DNA of 64,000 nucleotides from Pardosa pseudoannulata (lineage: Eukaryota; Arthropoda; Arachnida; Araneae; Lycosidae). The stretch spans positions 51,976,618-52,040,617 of the forward strand of contig CM063510.1 of NCBI GenBank assembly GCA_032207245.1, read 5' to 3'. Position 1 is the stretch's first letter. The number at the start of each line of letters is the position of its first letter. The notes beneath the pieces were generated by a model. It was given only the letters and a program-made list of their open reading frames with translations. It had not been told where the DNA came from and did no database searches. Positions 11,460 to 23,861 of this stretch are shown in pieces. Made by a program: the position numbers and the translations under genes.

Positions 11460-14400
11460 GAAATACTGTAAATATATACTGTAATATTTTGGTGTCAAGG
11501 TTTCAACATAAATATGCATTTTAAGCATGTCTGAATCCATTTTTTATAGTTTAAGAGTTAAATCGGTATGTATATAAGAAAACTCTTAATTTTCAAATTT
11601 AAATGTCCATTTTTACAATCTCTGTATTAATTTTGATTAGTTTTGGGTTGACGTTTGTAAGAAAAAATCTCTCATAAATAAAAAAAAAGATTGCTAGTGT
11701 GAAGCGGAAAAATTATAGCATCTAGTTGTCACCCATCCACTTTAAACAAAAAAATGATACTAATTAAATTCATCGCACATCTCGAAATAAGACTTTATAA
11801 AAAAAAACAAAAAAAAAATACAAATAACAAAAAATTTGTGACGTAAGAACGAATCTCGCTAAAAAAGATCGCTAATATGAAGATGAAAAATTATAGCATC
11901 TAGTTGACATCCTGCATTTTTCATCGCCATCCGCACTTTATAAAACAAAAAGACAATGATATAACAGATATTAACCTAAACCGTCACCGCTAGATGGCAC
12001 TACTTCATCTCTGCAACGTTACAACAAAATAAAAAACGTATTCGCAGGCTGAGGTGTTTCTCAGCTAAAAAAGTTGAGTGAAAATATGATCTTAAATCGG
12101 TATGTATATACAAATTAACTAATTTTCAAATTTAAGTATCCATTTTGACAATCTCTGTATTAATTTTAACTATTTTTCAGTTGACGTTTGTAAGAACGAA
12201 TCTCGCATAAATAAAAAAAAAGATCGCTAATATGAAGATGAAAAATTATAGCATCTAGTTGACATCCTGCATTTTTCATCGCCATCCGCATTTCATAAAA
12301 CAAAAAGACAATGATATAACATATATTAACCTGAACCGTCACTGCCAGATGGCATTACTTCAGTTCTGCACAAGAATGAGACACGTATTCACAAGAAAAT
12401 TGAGACGAATTCGCAGGCTGAGGAGTTTCTCAGCTAAAAACGTTGAGTGAGAAAGATCGCTAATATGAAGATGAAAAATTATAGCATCTAGTTGACATCC
12501 TGCATTTTTCATCGCCATCCGCACTTTATAAAACAAATGACCATGATTTAACAGATGGCACTACTTGAGCTCTGCAACGTTACAACAAAATGACAGTCGT
12601 AGTAGCAGGCTGAGGTGTTTCTCAGCTAAAAATGTTGATTGAAAATGGGACTGGAAGTTGGAAAAAAATTGGTGTGACTTAAATCGGTATGTCTATACAA
12701 CATAACTAATTTTCAAATTTAAATATCCATTTTGGCAATCTCTGTATTAATTTTAACTACTTCTCGGTTGACGTCCGTAAGTACGAATTTCCCATAAATA
12801 AAAAAAGATCGATTGCTAGTATGAAGCTAAAACATTATAGTTAATATAACATCTAGTTGTCACCCTCCATATTTCCTCGTAATTCGCACTTTATAAAACA
12901 AAAAGACCATGTTATAACAGATATTAACTTGAAGCGTCACCGACAGATGGCACTACTTGATCTTTGCAACGTTACAACAAAATGAGAGACATATTAACAG
13001 GCTGAGGTGTTTCTCAGCTAAAAAAAGTTGATTGAAAATGTGATTGGAAGTAGGAAAAAAAAGTTGGTATGTCTATACAACATAACTAATTTTCAAATTT
13101 AAATATCCATTTTGGCAATCTCTGTATTAATTTTAACTACTTCTCGGTTGACGTCCGTAAGTACGAATTTCCCATAAATAAAAAAAGATCGTTAGTATGA
13201 AGCTAAAACATTATAGTTAACATAACATCTAGTTGTCACCCTCCATATTTCCTCGTAATTCGCACTTTATAAAACAAGAAGACCATGATATAACACATAT
13301 TAATCAGAACCGTCACCGCCAGATGGCACTACATGAGCTCTGCATCGTTACAACAAAATGAGAGACGTATTACCAGACTGAGGTGTTTCTCAGCTAAAAA
13401 TGTTGATTGAAAATGGGATTGGAAGTTAGAAAAAAAATTCGGTATGCCTTAAATTGGTATAGATATCCAAAATAACTAATTTTTGAATTTAAGTATCCAT
13501 TTTGACAATCTCTATATTAATTTTAACTACTTTTCGATTGACGTCAGTAAGTACTAATTTCCCATAAATAAAAAAAGATCGCTAGTATGCAGTCGAAAAA
13601 TTATAGATAATATAACATCTAGATGTCATCCTCCATATTTCAACGACATTCGCACTTTATAAAACAAAAAGACCATGTTATAACAGATATTAGCTTGAAG
13701 CGTCACCGACAGATGGCACTACTTGATCTCTGCAACGTTACAACAAAATGAGAGATGTATTAGCAGGCTGTGGTAATTCTCAGCTAAAAATGTTGAGTAA
13801 AAATGGAAATAAAAGTTGATTGAAAGTTGGAAAAAATATCGGTATGCCTTAAATCGGTGTGCAATTACTAAGTTTCAAATGTAAATATCCATTTTGATAA
13901 TCTCTGTATTAATTTTAACTACTTTTCGATTGACGTCAGTAAGTACTAATTTCCCATAAATAAAAAAAGATCGCTAGTATGCAGTCGAAAAATTATAGAT
14001 AATATAACATCTAGATGTCATCCTCCATTTTTCATCGCCATTAGCACTTTTTAAAACAAGAAGACCATGATATAACACATATTAATCAGAACCGTCACCG
14101 CCAGATGGCACTACTTGAGCTCTGCATCGTTACAACAAAATGAGAGATGATATATATTAACAAGTCATGAGATGGCACTACTTTCTCTCTACAACAAAAT
14201 GAGAGATGTATTAGCAAAGGTGTTTCTCAGTAAAAATGTTGATTGAAAATGGGTGGAAGAAAAAAAAAAAAAATTCGGTATGCCTTAAATTCTATGTATA
14301 TACTAATTTTTCGAATTTAAATATCCATTTTGACAATCTCTATATTAATTTTAACTACTTTTCGATTGACGTCAGTAAGTACTAATTTCCCATAAATAAA

Positions 14401-15380
14401 AAAAGATCGCTAGTATGCAGTCGAAAAATTATAGATAATATAACATTAGTTGTTATAATGTATATAACAAGACCATTAACATTAACCTGTCACGCCAGAT
14501 GGCAACTACTTGGATCTACAACATTACAACAAAATGAGAGACGTATTCGCAATAGGTGTTTCTCAGCTAAAAATGTTGATTGAAAATGGGATTGGAAGTT
14601 AGAAAAAAAATTCGGTATGCCTTAAATTGGTATAGATATCCAAAATAACTAATTTTTGAATTTAAGTATCCATTTTGACAATCTCTATATTAATTTTAAC
14701 TACTTTTCGATTGACGTCAGTAAGTAGGAATTTTACATAAATAAAAAAAGATCGTTAGTATGGATCTTAAACATTATAGTTAATATAACATCTAGTTGTC
14801 ATCCTCCATTTTTCATCGCTTCGCAATTTATAAAACAAAAAGACCATTTTTATAACAGATATTAAATTAACTTGAAGCGTCACTGACAGATGGCAATACT
14901 TGATCTCTGCAACATTACAACAAAATGAGAGACGTATTAGCTCAGGTGTTTCTCAGCTAAAAAAATTGAAAAAGGAATTGAAGTAGAAAAAATATTGGTA
15001 TGCCTTAAATCGGTGTGCAATAACTAATTTTCAAATTTAAATATCCATTTTGATAATCTCTGTATTAATTTTAACTACTTTTCGATTGACGTCTGTAAGT
15101 ACGAATTCCCATAAATAAAAAAAGATCGCTAGTATGAAACCGAAAAATTATAGTTAATATAACATCTAGTTGTCACCCTCCATTTTTCATCGCCATCTGC
15201 ACTTTATAAAACAAATGACCATGATATAACAGATATTAACATTAACTGTCACCGCCAGATAGCACTACTTGAGTCCTACAACATTACAACAAAATGAGAG
15301 ACGTATTCGCAAGCTCAGGTGTTTCTCAGCTAAAAATGTTGATTGAAAATGGGATTGAAAGTTGATTGAAAGTTGGAAGA
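11460..15380. repeat. Tandem array B, nine copies of a 380-bp-class unit
   Basis: The anchor aatctctgtattaatttta recurs near 11617, 12150, 12737, 13117, 13507, 13899, 14335, 14680 and 15055. The central units are 380-392 bp. The first two intervals are longer (533 and 587 bp), partly because an internal segment beginning 'gatcgctaatatgaagatg' is repeated near 11868, 12221 and 12452. Other conserved blocks are 'cgccagatggcactac' and 'ggtgtttctcagctaaaaa'. There is no open frame and no recognisable family. Copies from 13.5 kb on include TTGACGTCAG where earlier units have diverged versions. Confidence 0.92.
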
Positions 15381-15997
15381 GAAATAAAAAAACAACTCTG
15401 GAATATTGCATTAAATATTTTTAGAAGTGCACTAATTCTTATGTTTAATAAAATATTCTAGTAATGTTTACATTACTTAGGCTTCAAACTTTAGTTTCTG
15501 GAAAAGGCTGAACGTCACTGCACTTACTTCGATGAACTTCAGTACTAGTGAACTTTTTCAGGTAATTTTATGTTTGAAAAGTGCTTCTTTTATGTCTTCT
15601 TCCACTTTTTAAATGAGGATTGGATGTACTAAAGATTAACGGGGGAAAATATTTATAGAATTTTTCTTCATGCATGCTATTACCTTATTTTTTTTTCAGG
15701 TAGAGAAAGTTTCTGATGTCGCTGGATCTTAAAAGAACATCAAAATAGCAAAAGGGAAGGAATAAAATATTCTGGAATGCTTTGCTATATATTAATGTTT
15801 CATATTTATTTTTTTATATGGATGAAGTTGTTTGATCTCATACAACTTTTTAATGATATAGTGAACGTCCAGATGAGCGAAATTTATAGATAAAATTGAA
15901 ATTTCTATGTTATTGAGTTATGAAATGTAAGTTAGAATAAGAAGTATAAAAGGCATTCGATTACCCATCACTCAATTATTAAAACTAAACATACCAT
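15381..15997. other. A+T-rich spacer, nothing recognised
   Basis: No coding frame of note, repeat or transposon end was seen between array B and the MITE at 16 kb. Confidence 0.5.
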
Positions 15998-16001
15998 TTA
16001 A

Positions 16002-16346
16002 CGGGTCAGATGACCCATAAGGTATATGCAGGCTTGGTTTGATTTGGAGTGTTACGGTCTACTTTTTGCAACACGAGGGCTAATGAGACCGGGACCTACA
16101 GCTTAAAGCCGATTCCGAACGGATACGAACATCCATGCTACTGTGGGATTCGAAACCCACGAACTCTGGTATCGAAGGCCAGCACCCTAACCAGTCGGCC
16201 ATCGTTTGGCAAGGTATATGTAGAAAATGCGATGGGAAAAAAATTAAAAATTCTTATTTTTTTTGTGTTTATAATACATAAAAGTTGACTTTTAATTCAT
16301 TAATTTATTTCCCATCGCATTTTTTACATATACCTTGTATTTAGTG
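16002..16346. mobile_element. piggyBac-type MITE, split by a SINE
   Basis: TTAA occurs at both ends (15998-16001 and 16347-16350). The left end begins CGGGTCAGATGACCC, itself a small hairpin, and continues into aaggtatatg. After the SINE the sequence resumes with tagaaaatgcgatgggaaa, and the right arm mirrors it (tttcccatcgca...acatatacctt). Without the SINE and one copy of its target duplication the element is about 153 bp, nearly a foldback. The outermost bases of the right end have diverged. It has no coding capacity. Assignment to piggyBac rests on the TTAA target and hairpin-type ends only. Confidence 0.6.
16029..16210 (-). mobile_element. tRNA-derived SINE with 10-bp target duplication
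   Basis: On the minus strand the first 70 bases look like a decayed tRNA: an A-box-like TGGCCGACTGG and a B-box-like GGTTTCGAATCC at tRNA spacing, followed by a unique body. The copy is flanked by exact direct repeats of aaggtatatg (16019-16028 and 16211-16220), the duplication expected from LINE-driven insertion. Related, more damaged copies lie near 19.7/20.3, 35.2, 44.4, 45.4 and 61.4 kb. It is not called as a tRNA gene, because the acceptor stem does not pair cleanly and the unit continues into a non-tRNA body shared by other copies. Confidence 0.85.
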
Positions 16347-16458
16347 TTAATATAATTACTATATCCATAGAATACTAAGTTTAATCTACTAAAGTAGTTA
16401 AAACTACTTTACGCAGTTTTTTAAAACAAAGACATTTAAATTTTACAAATATTTAAGG

Positions 16459-17367
16459 CTAGCATATAGCCCGTCATATGACGGAATCAGTAAAATTTTT
16501 AATTTTCAAGAATTGTAAATTACTCTATCAGGCAGGTAAAATAATGGTTTATTTTTTTTGGCTGAAAATTATCTGGTATAGGCTCAATATTTATTTATCT
16601 TTACTGACCGCATGCTAGTTGCCAACTTTAATTTATCTTGTCATATTACGTCATAGGATGCACAAAGAAGTTTTAATATTCACAGTGATTATTTGACGGT
16701 ATATATGAATGATGTCCAAAATTTAGTGAATCGATTGCAAACCGTGTGGTTATGTATAAAAAACAAACACACAAAAGAACAAACTTCTTAATTTTCAAAA
16801 TTATATAACTTAAAAGCTAGATATTTATTAGTCCGGAAATAGACTCCTAGACTTTTATAAAAAGAATTTGCTGTTAATACCGGTGCTAAAATTTTCAGTG
16901 CTACAAATAAATAATCGATGATTAAACTTAAAATTATCACGTAATCTATTATTTAAGCCAAATATAAAAGAAAATTATTTACCCAATATCTAAGTTCAGT
17001 GAAAAAACATAAGAAAATAATGCAGAGGATATCTGAATAATTTAAAATAAGAAATGATTAAATGAGATGGTTAAAAAAATGACGTCATAATGATAGAAAA
17101 AAATGTTATTTTCATCTACTTATAATAGAATAAACTGATGAATTTAATCGCCTGCTATTAACTGGGAGAAATATGGCTTAAAATAATGGCATTAAACAAA
17201 CGAAAAGTGGGTAAAGGATGGATTTCAAGCGTTTTTGAACTAGTTTTAATTTTGCTAACCCTAACTCATAAAGAATCCAATATGGATGCCTCTATCCATT
17301 CCAGGTTCAACCCCTTCATGAATTCGAGGACAGACGGGCATATAAATTAGGATAACATTCTATAGGA
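16459..17367 (-). mobile_element. Non-autonomous Helitron, copy 2
   Basis: This is the same family as copy 1. On the minus strand the 3' end has the hairpin (one mismatch) followed by CTATATG and CTAG, and the 5' end begins TCCTATAGAATGTTATC. The host base after CTAG is C instead of T, so the flank or end has mutated. The interior holds the shared block with 'aatgacgtcataatg' and 'tttaatcgcctgct'. Near the 3' end it encodes KNKPLFYLPDRV in one frame, matching the captured fragment in copy 3. It is longer than copy 1 because it keeps part of that fragment. Confidence 0.72.
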
Positions 17368-18287
17368 ATACAACAATTTTATATCTAACCATTACCTACC
17401 TTTGTCCTTTATCGACAATTTACCTAATTAAGAATAAAATAAAAATTAAAGTTAATATTTTTCATGAAGCAAACATCTATTCTTTTTGAAACTTAAAGTA
17501 TTAGTTTACATAATTTGTACAAGAAAAATACATACAGGAACTATTACTATTTCATTTCCTAATTATATGCATGCTCATGATAACATTCTATGATAAAAAT
17601 TTTATTCTAAAATCTAAAAGATATCTTATAAAGAAAAATGGCCGTATTGCACATAAAATAGATTCACACAGAATTTTTTCAATATAATTTTCAACGTCGA
17701 CTATCTATTTAAATGTACAATAAAACAATAAAATTTTCAAAAAATTCGGTGGAAAAGTGCAAATATAGGGAATATCTTTTATACCTAGTTGAATATAAAT
17801 TATTTCTTTACATGTAGGTTTCTTCGGTTAATATTAACACAATAAAGTCGAAATTGATTTTATTGAATCGGGCAATATATGTGAAATATATTGAAATTTA
17901 CGTCTATATTATTATGAACTAATAAAGGTAAAACAGAATATGAAATTTAAAAAAAATGAAATATTCCTCCCAATCATTATTAGTGATAACATATAATTTT
18001 AAACATAAAAGGACAACATTTATAGAAAACAAATAACATGAATAAAAAGTTTATTTGCTAATCTACATAATGTGATGAGACGATTTAGATCAGCAATATA
18101 ATTGATTAATTCATACGAGAAGTAAAATGCTTGGGATCTAAATCTGACCTCATGAAATCTTTTGTAAAGGATAGAGAACCATAAAATATATTCAACGGAT
18201 TTTCGTCTTGTGCGGTAGTCTCGGGCGGGGTTCTGATCCCAGTCCCAGATTAGAATCACGTCTCCGTACATGACACTAAATAAGAAT
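17368..18287. other. A+T-rich spacer with one unrecognised frame
   Basis: There is an 83-codon minus-strand open frame at 18020-18271 with no recognisable domain. Otherwise I see nothing in this stretch. Confidence 0.4.
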
Positions 18288-18768
18288 GTACCTTTGTGGA
18301 GTTATTTATGAGTCCCTAAGGGACAGTGCCCAATTTGAAGGGGCAAGGTTTTTCCGTTGGCGGTTTCCAGGCGGGGTTAGGGGGACCAATTAGATTTTTA
18401 CAACTATCCCGATTGGACGAAAAAGATGGAAGAAGGAACAAAGATAAAATTAATATAAAATAAGAAAAGTCTAGAGAGAGGAGGTGTTCGAGAGTGGAGT
18501 CGAATGGAGGAGAGCAGAGAGGTCAGAAGTCGGAGGAGACGATTATGACAGTAAGACTTTGGGAGTCCAAGGAAAATAGCCTTGAGGTCGGAAGCGTTTG
18601 GAACATCTAGAGACTACCAGTAGTTTCCTGCGTCAAATATAACGGCCGCACAGCAAATACTCAAAAGGAAACCCCTGACCAGACCGACGGAAGATCTACA
18701 CATACCCAATCCTGATTAGCTCTCAACCAGCAGCGTTCCTGGCACACCATACTTACCCACAAAGGTAC
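18288..18768. mobile_element. GC-rich 481-bp segment bounded by a 12-bp inverted repeat
   Basis: GTACCTTTGTGG at the left (18288-18299) is mirrored exactly by CCACAAAGGTAC at the right (18757-18768). The interior is far more GC-rich than the flanks and has a strongly purine-rich stretch at about 18415-18550. Alternatively the unit is TGTGGAG...CCCACA (18296-18761), which has LTR-like TG...CA ends. I find no direct target duplication for either reading. No coding frame is recognised. It is most likely a mobile element or solo LTR, with the class unresolved. Confidence 0.5.
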
Positions 18769-19675
18769 TTCTTTTTACATATATTTGAAATTGGGATTAG
18801 GACCTCTCTCTTATATATATATTTATCTAATTGATGAAAAATTATTGTCAGACCTAAATTAATGTGGCATCTAATTTGAAAGTGTTGATAAAGTAAATTT
18901 TATGCAGATAAAATCAGATTGTAAGTATATAGATGTCGATATATCATTATAACAAATTTACTTTTCTTATTTTAAGCTGATTTCATTTACTTTTTTTATT
19001 TTAAGCTGATTTCAGTTACTTTTAATTTAGCTTTTTAGTTTATTTTCTTATTTTTAAGTCTGTAGTCTCTCAGAACCTGTGGTTGAATTTAGTACTTAAA
19101 TATTTTACACAACGCAACCAAATAATACTTAGTCTTTGTAACTAACCAAAATAAATACCACTATACATTTGATCACAGGTTAATACCTAAATATAAACGA
19201 GAGCTACACGACACATAAGCATAATATTGTTTAACTAAATTTTATAATATATATTCCTATTCTCATTTGGTTGATGTACCTGCTGAAGTCCAGTGCAAGT
19301 TTTGGAAATTCATAAAATGTCTATCAAAACGATATATTTATGAGTAATATCAGATACCTAAAAACTTGTGGGATTATTTTTGCTGTTTTAATCCAACTTT
19401 ACTATAAAAGGAAACCTCTTACCAAGTAAATATGTAAATTATATTTCTAATTATTTTTAACTGCTGTCATAAACTGACGTTAGGAATTAATCGATTAAAC
19501 GAATATCTACTATTTAAAGTCAATTCCTTACTTCTATAATCCTACATGCCATTGGTGTGATTTGGGTGTTTTAGTAGTGGCATTTTAGAACCAGGATTCA
19601 TGAATCCTGGTATGACTCGCCCAACTTACTTAATTATCACTCAGATAAAAGTTTTAGTGAAACACTAAGCTGAAT
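18769..19675. other. A+T-rich spacer, small local duplication
   Basis: A roughly 30-bp direct duplication containing 'ttattttaagctgatttca' lies at about 18963-19018. Nothing else is supported. Confidence 0.5.
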
Positions 19676-20355
19676 TGGAGCTCTGTGGTCTACTTTTTTT
19701 GTACACGAAAGTTAATGAGTCCGAGATGTACTGCTGAACACGTTGACTGACAGAAGCATTTTCGGTGGTTTGCTCAAGGCGCTGACGTAAACTTTTCATC
19801 ATGCGATGCATATGCTGAAATATTATTTACAACAGATAAAATGAATTATAAAATCATGAAGCAGTTTTCATAGTGAGGGTCACTTGTAACTGCCACAGTG
19901 CGGTAGGCAATTGTTACGATTTTTTTTAAACAATCGTGCTTCGATTACTACTCTCATTCTTTAGCATTCGAAGCAGCTAGGAAGAACTTGAGAAAAGAAT
20001 TTGACTAAAAAAGTGGTGATATATTGTTCCGATTGCGTTGATTCATCTTTCCTTTGCCTGGAATGATTGCAATATGCACTGATAAAATGTATATTTTTCA
20101 TGCACTAATAAAATTATATTTTTATGTTCAAAATTGTATTAATTTCTTCAAAACATTATAATAACAATGATATTGTTGAAAAAATTATCAATATCCATAT
20201 TTACTATAAATATGTACTTTTAGTATTTGCTGCGTTGACCTGCAGCCAAGTCGAATGCCGGTCACCGATGACCTCCAGGGCGGTCAACGTGTTAAAGACG
20301 ATTTCGAAGATTTGTAAACACCCACGGCAGCCTTGGTATTGGAATCCACGAACTC
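19676..20355 (-). mobile_element. SINE copy split by a TTAA transposon
   Basis: The left part (19676-19734) matches the body of the SINE at 16 kb ('tgtggtctacttttt', then 'ttaatgag'). The right part (20296-20355) resumes at the next base of the same SINE ('agacgatttcg', then 'ggaatccacgaactcc'). The two halves join at TTAA, where the 16-kb copy reads cagcttaaagccgatt. The tRNA-like head is mostly lost. Confidence 0.72.
19739..20291. mobile_element. piggyBac-type element inserted in a SINE
   Basis: The ends are inverted repeats: CACGTTGACTGACAG at the left and, read inward from the right, CACGTTGACCGCCC. The right flank is TTAA (20292-20295). The left flank is TGAA (19735-19738), one change from TTAA. 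The intact SINE at 16 kb carries TTAA at the matching place, confirming the target. The 553-bp interior has no convincing transposase remnant. Confidence 0.75.
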
Positions 20356-22419
20356 CGAAAATATTTAAAGGAATTGTGTCCGTAATACAAATAATTTTGC
20401 AAAGCTTACATGGTTGTCAAATAATTTTATTCAAATTAAATTTTTCTTCAGTTTATCAAAAACTAGTTTAATTTTCGAATAGTTATCGATTTTATCTTTC
20501 AACCAATAATAAGAAATTCTTTTAACTTCTGTTTTTTTCAACCTAAAATTTTCCATACAGAAATATTGTGTTGTCACACAATAAATGTGACAAACTAAAT
20601 GTTTCCTAAAAGGAAAATGAATTTGTAATAAATTACCGAAAATGCATTTCTGATTCTCTGATTATAATGCATTTCTGATTTTCTGATTATAATCCAATTC
20701 TGATATATTCTGATTATCTATTTGTCAAATTGATGTCCTTTTCAATAATGAGAGCTATTCTTAAACATACAAAACAGATTTTATAAGCATTGGAGAATAT
20801 TTTCTGTCAACATGAATTTTTTGTCTCAGCTGTGTAAAATATGATGAAAATAATAATTTTTTATAAAATTTCATACATTTTCCTATTAAAAAAAGAGTTA
20901 TAAGAGTTATCCTATTTAAAAAAGGAAATAAATTCATCCTTAAACTATATATGCTAAATTTTCAAATCAATATTGATGAAAATTAAATTTTAAAACGATT
21001 TTTAATTTGATGCTTCCTATTGGTAGCAATAGCTTGTATAAAGTTGCACTGTTTTGTCAGCATATTGTTTCTAAAATGTATCTAGGAGAAAGTCAGCCTT
21101 TTTGTCAGTACATTAAAGTAACTTACTAAGTCACAAACTAGTTTCAAAACCTTCCCTATCATTAACACTTAACACACTTCCCCGTTTTCTGAAGTTTATT
21201 TAACATTCTGTGCATTAAGTGTATTTGTTCTTATAAATGATAAATATCCGTCCGAGTATCTTAGACAGATATTTTAAAATTTAAACTAAATCTGTTAAGC
21301 TGACAGTGGACTTAGAAATGCATGTCTGCTAATGTACTTCCTTCTCAGTGAATTGTTAATATAATTCAGACTGAGAGCTTGAATAGATATTTTTCTAAAT
21401 GTATGCTATCCTAAAATAAATATAGTCACTAGCACTGCATAAAAATAAATTATGACTAATAGATATTTTAAGTGGTTTTTAAAAGGAACAATTTTCTGTT
21501 TTCTGAATATTTGAAACCCTTTATGTGTATTTCTAACTGCTCTTAATTTATACTATTTTCACGAGCAGGGCATTAACAAGCAGGGGAGATTTTAAATTAT
21601 GATTGTTAATCAAGTATATTTAACAAAATTAATTTAGTTTTGAACTTTAAAAATTAAACTATCATAGACAGTTGCTTAACACTGGCCTTAGTGAACGATT
21701 TTATAATATTTTTAGAGCTACACATTTGGCAAAGTAACAATCCTCATGGTTTTTGGTAATAAAACTATTGAAGAAGTTTCAGGTTTGTGGAGTGAACTCA
21801 AAACTGTTAAAACAATGAAATAGTCATTAAAAAGTTTCAGCTGAGGAAGCATACCAGGACATTGAAGAGATGTTATCTATTTTTCCTCAAAAAATGATAC
21901 AGAAATTATGTTAGAAATAATATAATTCATAAAAGAGTAAATCACAGAATTTTAGAATAGATTGAAGTCTATATGTAGATAAATTTGGTTTCAAAGTAAA
22001 AGCAATTTTAAAAACCCACTTACCCTCCGATATTTTGTTAGGAATTACAAATTAGGAAAATAAGTTTTAGAAAGAAACCTAATGAAGAAGTTTAATTTAC
22101 TAGAGCAATCTAAACGGAGGATGGAGATATAGGTGAAATGAATGAAGATACCATAGAAGTTGATTCGAGGAAAGTTTGGAGAAATTAGATATAGTAAAAA
22201 AATAAGATTTCACTAAATGTAGGAGAACAACGTAAGTCTTAAATATAAAAGACTGAAGATTGTAGCTGAAATTTGTGAAGACATTCTTTCTTGCACTAGA
22301 TGGATTTTCAGAAAATGACTTTAAATACTACAGCACGTCACGTTAGTGATCAGATATCGTTTGAAACATCATACGATGCCATTTACGAAAAAGGAAAAAC
22401 TTCATTAAAAATATTTATT
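20356..22419. other. A+T-rich spacer with a short minisatellite
   Basis: At 20640-20716 about 2.7 copies of a 28-bp unit (aatgcatttctgattttctg...) occur. No supported gene or transposon was seen in the remainder. Confidence 0.5.
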
Positions 22420-22700
22420 TGGTATTACATGTAAAATAAGTACTGTAAAAAGGAGTTTTATAAGATATAAAACTTTGTATACTTTGTTACTTTGTAAAGG
22501 AGTTTTATAAGGTAAAAAATTTGTAAAAAAAGACTTATTTGCTGTTACATGCAAAATAAGTACTGTCAAAAAGAGTTCTATAATATATAAAACTTTGTAT
22601 ACTTCTTTACTTGGTAAACTTTGTAACGGGGTTTTATAATGTAAAACATTGTAAAAAAATTCTTTCTTATTACATGTAAAATAAGTACTGCAAAAAGGAG
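22420..22700. repeat. Short tandem repeat C, about 121-126 bp unit
   Basis: The block 'acatgtaaaataagtactg' or its variants appears near 22426, 22547 and 22673, each followed by 'aaaaaggagttttataa' and similar. Two full units and part of a third are present. Confidence 0.85.
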
Positions 22701-23861
22701 TTTTATTAGAGATAAAGCATTCTGTCTTGATTTCAGTCTATGTACTTTCCCAAAAAGTAAGTTTTCTGACTCTGTTTGAAAAATCACAAAGTAGCAATTT
22801 ATAAATATTAGAATTTACTTGAAAATTCTGTAGATTATTTATAATATTTCCCTCTATCTTCTATCAAAAAGAAAACTCATTGTAAGAAGACATAAAAATT
22901 CTACAAGCTATTTTCAGTGGTATCTAATATGAGACGCTAGGCATTAAAGGGATACATACAACAACTTTGCTATCTATGAAGGGACAACATCAATAAATAC
23001 AAGATTTATTCAGAAATCGAACCTAATTCATCAAACCTAACCATCAATAACACATCGGGTGAGAACACATTACAACCCTTGTGAATCCTGGTCGGAAAAA
23101 AACAAAATTAATATTTTACCTTCTAATTGTAATAAGTTTTGGATAATTCTGTTCCTAATAACGACTTTAAAGCTAAAAACACTTAAAATCTTTAAGCAGA
23201 TTTAGAAAAAAAATTATCTTTGAAATTCTGCTGTCACCTTAAATACCCTTTCTAGTAATAAAACAGTATTTCCAAATAATCTTCACAAAATACCCTACAG
23301 AAGAATTCAGTTTCATTTCTGAAGAATACTTTTAAAGAAACACTCTAAGAGGGAGGAAATATTCCAGCTATAACATATTTATTTGTCCTGCATCTGCAGA
23401 TATTCCCAGCTATTTTGACTAAATGCACAACCTTAATCACGGTTCTCAAAGTAGCGATGTGGTATCATACATAAACACTGCATTTGGCAGGGACTCCTCT
23501 GTGTTGGAAGCTAGAATCTAGGTGCCTCAGAGAAACGATCTATCTAATCCCCAGCTTAATCAGCAGACGTGATGAGAGTAGGTTAGGCATTAGACTTGCA
23601 TCAGCGAATTCTAGATTTACTCCGGAATTGTCACGAATCAGAGATCACTTCTAGATTTTATGTACAACAAATATTACTTTGACATCTAGAGATAGAATGC
23701 GGGAAGAAGTCGTATATTTTATATGAATTACTTTCTTACTTTATAGTTAAGATGTTGATATGCGATATAGTTAAGAAAAGCTGGAATCAAGAATTTCAGC
23801 TTCTAAAGAATAGTATGTTCTATTTCTAAATACCTCATATTTATTAAGAGCTTGAGGTAAT
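22701..23861. other. Spacer, mixed composition, nothing recognised
   Basis: The 23.4-23.65 kb part is less A+T-rich than the rest, but I see no coding frame, splice-bounded exon or transposon terminus. Confidence 0.4.

Noticed and set aside
16140..16208. tRNA-like sequence on the minus strand
   Set aside because: It is the head of a SINE: it continues into a shared non-tRNA body, has 10-bp target duplications and has several diverged relatives in the window.
20124..20471. 115-codon plus-strand frame
   Set aside because: It runs across the boundary between the TTAA element and the SINE half, so it is a chance fusion of two mobile sequences.
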